This document shows positions 62,010-64,000 of a stretch of DNA of 64,000 nucleotides, in pieces. The stretch spans positions 62,001 to 126,000 of the forward strand of contig NZ_CAAJGK010000118.1 of the NCBI RefSeq assembly GCF_900996245.1, written 5' to 3'. Origin of the DNA: Paraburkholderia sp. BCC1886 (GTDB lineage Bacteria; Pseudomonadota; Gammaproteobacteria; Burkholderiales; Burkholderiaceae). A model generated the notes under the pieces. The model had not been told where the DNA came from. It did not search any database and was given only the letters and a program-made list of their open reading frames with translations. Numbering within the stretch: position 1 is the first letter of the stretch; each line of letters opens with the position of its first letter. Made by a program: the position numbers and the translations under genes.

Positions 62010-63393
62010 CGTCCTCGATCTGTCACGCGCGCAGTTCGCAATGACGGCCATTTTTCATATTCTGTGGCCGATCCTCACCATCAGCCTGTCGGCGTTTCTG
62101 GTTCTGATTGAAGTGCTATGGCTGCGCACCGGCAATGTCGGCTATTACCACCACGCGCGCTTCTGGAGCAAGCTGCTGGTCCTGAACTTCGCAGTGGGCG
62201 TGGTCAGCGGCATTCCAATGGAGTTCCAGTTCGGCACCAACTGGGCCGGCTTCTCGCGTTATAGCGGACAATTCTTCGGCAATATCCTCGGCTTCGAGGG
62301 CGCCATGGCCTTCATGCTCGAAGCGGGTTTTATCGGCGTGATGCTGCTCGGCTGGGACCGCGTGCCGCGCGGCGTGCATCTGTTCGCCACCTCGATGGTC
62401 GCGCTGGGTTCCAGCATCTCCGCTTTCTGGATCATGGTCGCTAACTCCTGGATGCAAACACCCGCGGGCGTCACGGTCGAAAACGGCAGGATCGTCGTAA
62501 CCGACTATGCCGCTGCGATCTTCAATCCGGACATGGTCTGGGGCGTCACGCATATGTGGGTCGCCGCGATCGAAACCGGCATGTTCGTGATCGCCGGCAT
62601 TTCCGCATGGAATCTGTTCAAGCGACGCAATCCGGAATTCTTCGCCCGCTCTTTCAGAATTGCCCTGCTGGTGCTCGTCTTCGTCGCGCCGATCCAGATC
62701 TGGCTCGGTGATTCGAGCGGTGGCAGCGTATTCGCAACGCAGCCCGCCAAAGGGGCCGCAATCGAAGGACACTGGACCACCAACAAGCCCGGAACTGCCG
62801 CGTCGTGGTCGCTACTCGCATGGCCGAACCAGAAAGAGCAACGCAACGACTGGTCGCTCGACGTACCCGGCATGCTGAGCATTCTCGCCACGCATACGGT
62901 CCACGGCGAAGTGAAAGGCCTCAAGGACTTCGCGCCCGCCGACCAGCCGCCCGCGCTGCCCTTACTCTATTACGCGTTCCGCGTGATGGCGGGCATCGGC
63001 TTCGCGTTCATGGTACTGGCGTTCTGGACCGCATATGTGTTGCGCAAAATACGCGGCAGTCTCGAACGCCTGCTCGAGCAACGAAAATTGCTTCTCGCAT
63101 GGGTGCTATGCATTCCGCTGCCCTACGTGGCGGTCGAAGCAGGCTGGATAGTCCGCGAAGTTGGACGCCAGCCGTGGGTCGTTTATGGACTGTTGCGCAC
63201 GAAGGATGCCGTATCGACGGTAGCCGCTTCATCGGTGACGCTGAGCATGGCGATGTTTTGCGCGTTCTATGTCGTGTTGCTCGCTACGTTTTTCGTCCTG
63301 GCGCGTAACTGGTTGCGCTGCGGGCCTGACCTCGCTCTTAACCCGCCTGCGGCGGTGAAAGCCAAGGCGGCCGAAACCGTCACCGAATACTAA
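61996..63393 (+). CDS. cioA: cytochrome bd-type quinol oxidase subunit I (CIO)
   Basis: A 465-residue, nine-helix subunit. Key parts: LSRAQFAMTAIFHILWPILT with the haem ligand His, FNPDMVWGVTHMWVAAIETG with another His, VVSGIPMEFQFGTNWAGFSR, and GRQPWVVYGLLRTKDAVSTV, whose RTKDAVS ending marks the cyanide-insensitive (CioA) branch. The Q-loop is short. It oxidises ubiquinol and reduces oxygen to water in the inner membrane. Its start overlaps the end of the YdeP gene by ~14 bp, tying the two together. Subunit II follows after 25 bp. Confidence 0.95.
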   Translation: MHLGDVLDLSRAQFAMTAIFHILWPILTISLSAFLVLIEVLWLRTGNVGYYHHARFWSKLLVLNFAVGVVSGIPMEFQFGTNWAGFSRYSGQFFGNILGFEGAMAFMLEAGFIGVMLLGWDRVPRGVHLFATSMVALGSSISAFWIMVANSWMQTPAGVTVENGRIVVTDYAAAIFNPDMVWGVTHMWVAAIETGMFVIAGISAWNLFKRRNPEFFARSFRIALLVLVFVAPIQIWLGDSSGGSVFATQPAKGAAIEGHWTTNKPGTAASWSLLAWPNQKEQRNDWSLDVPGMLSILATHTVHGEVKGLKDFAPADQPPALPLLYYAFRVMAGIGFAFMVLAFWTAYVLRKIRGSLERLLEQRKLLLAWVLCIPLPYVAVEAGWIVREVGRQPWVVYGLLRTKDAVSTVAASSVTLSMAMFCAFYVVLLATFFVLARNWLRCGPDLALNPPAAVKAKAAETVTEY

Positions 63394-63418
63394 ATTATTC
63401 CCGTTGCGAGGCAGTCTC

Positions 63419-64000
63419 ATGAACAGTTCCACACACACGATGCTGGCCGTCACCTGGTTTGGTCTCATTGGCCTGATGCTGGTCTTCTATGTCGTCACCG
63501 ACGGCTTCGACCTTGGCATCGGCATCTTGAGCCTGCTGCGAAAGCGTCGCGAGGATCACGACGTGATGGTTCAGACGATCGGGCACGTCTGGGATGCCAA
63601 CGAAACATGGCTCGTCGTGTTGGGTGGCGCCCTGTTCGGCGCTTTCCCGGCTGCCTACGCGATGCTTTTGCAAGACCTGTATTTGCCGGTAATGCTCCTG
63701 ATTGCGGGGTTGATCATGCGTGGCGCCGCCATCGAATTCCGTCATAGCGTGTCGCACGGTCCCATCTGGGACACGGTGTTCGGTATCGGCAGTCTGGTCG
63801 CCGCCATCGCTCAGGGCGTGATACTTGGCAAGGTGATTACGGGCTTGCTTCCGGGCGACCTAAGCGGCGTGTTCGTCGCCGTATCCGCTATTGGTGTCGT
63901 TGCCGGCTATTCGCTTCTCGGCTCAACTTACCTGGTGAACAAGACCGTGGGGGCGATCGAACAATGGTCGCGGCGCCTTGCATTGCTGAGCGGCTTTGTC
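63419..64000 (+). CDS. cioB: cytochrome bd-type quinol oxidase subunit II (CIO), partial
   Basis: The first 194 codons of a subunit II; the gene runs off the window at 64000. It starts at ATG 63419 with a GCGAGG sequence upstream. Features: FYVVTDGFDLGIGILSLLRK, IGHVWDANETWLVVLGGALF (WDANETWL is the family motif), LYLPVMLLIAGLIMRGAAIE and EFRHSV. Completes the oxidase pair with subunit I; together they form the low-proton-pumping, cyanide-tolerant terminal oxidase. Confidence 0.95.
   Translation, partial: MNSSTHTMLAVTWFGLIGLMLVFYVVTDGFDLGIGILSLLRKRREDHDVMVQTIGHVWDANETWLVVLGGALFGAFPAAYAMLLQDLYLPVMLLIAGLIMRGAAIEFRHSVSHGPIWDTVFGIGSLVAAIAQGVILGKVITGLLPGDLSGVFVAVSAIGVVAGYSLLGSTYLVNKTVGAIEQWSRRLALLSGFV

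Overview
The window is high-GC DNA with a gene set typical of a Burkholderiales soil bacterium, most like Paraburkholderia or Caballeronia. Pointers are two trimeric-type porins, AAHS-type MFS transport, DUF2239, many LysR/AraC/IclR regulators, a YdeP-CioAB cluster and many decayed insertion sequences. This is inferred from gene content; no rRNA, tRNA or housekeeping marker is present. All coordinates and frames come from reading the sequence; family names come from motif recognition, not database searches.

Layout. (1) 1-10.5 kb is an accessory, partly decaying stretch: an AraC regulator, a broken MarR gene beside a deleted IS6 element, a frameshifted GNAT-NUDIX pair, a short tyrosine recombinase whose Shine-Dalgarno lies in a hairpin, a two-gene operon with a HEPN-motif/zinc-ribbon protein, a LysR/cupin divergent pair, a GNAT, a GST and an IS1182 fragment. 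(2) 10.5-27.1 kb, after a dead alpha/beta hydrolase, holds the most striking locus: a leftward, tightly overlapping five-gene operon. It encodes a 2,582-residue repetitive surface or secreted protein (LEPR-type N-terminal motif, DUF4347-like domain, about 13 repeats of about 137 residues), a TolC lipoprotein, an HlyD adaptor, a GAF-HlyD adaptor and a PqqD-like/M50 protease/HlyD fusion. No ABC ATPase is present. Upstream on the same strand are a tail-collar protein, a small DUF6916-like protein and a GNAT. I propose this as a noncanonical export and maturation system. (3) 27.6-29.1 kb holds a gene cut by an IS30 remnant plus an IS1182 scrap.

(4) 29.1-33.4 kb is a leftward operon of BlaI repressor, a BlaR-like M56 protease fused to an S11 penicillin-binding domain, a class A beta-lactamase with an unusual RPG in place of KTG, and an overlapping OafA-type acyltransferase. 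(5) 33.7-35.7 kb is a coupled DUF2239-carotenoid oxygenase operon. (6) 35.8-40.1 kb holds several IS6 and IS256 relics around an intact LysR/quinone oxidoreductase pair. (7) 40.1-48.2 kb carries a porin and a catabolic cluster: acyl-CoA ligase, AAHS transporter, SMP-30 lactonase, nonspecific-lipid-transfer-type thiolase, DUF35 partner and an IclR regulator. (8) 48.5-54.6 kb has an IS5 relic, NAD-dependent formate dehydrogenase, an MFS carrier, a glyoxalase-like protein and a second porin. (9) 54.9-64 kb has two response regulators, a winged-helix STAND ATPase, three small or membrane proteins, a YdeP-type molybdopterin oxidoreductase and the cyanide-insensitive quinol oxidase genes, the last cut by the window end.

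Together the region looks like a niche-adaptation zone of a secondary replicon: envelope and surface functions, inducible beta-lactam resistance, catabolic uptake and respiration under stress, interleaved with mobile-element debris.
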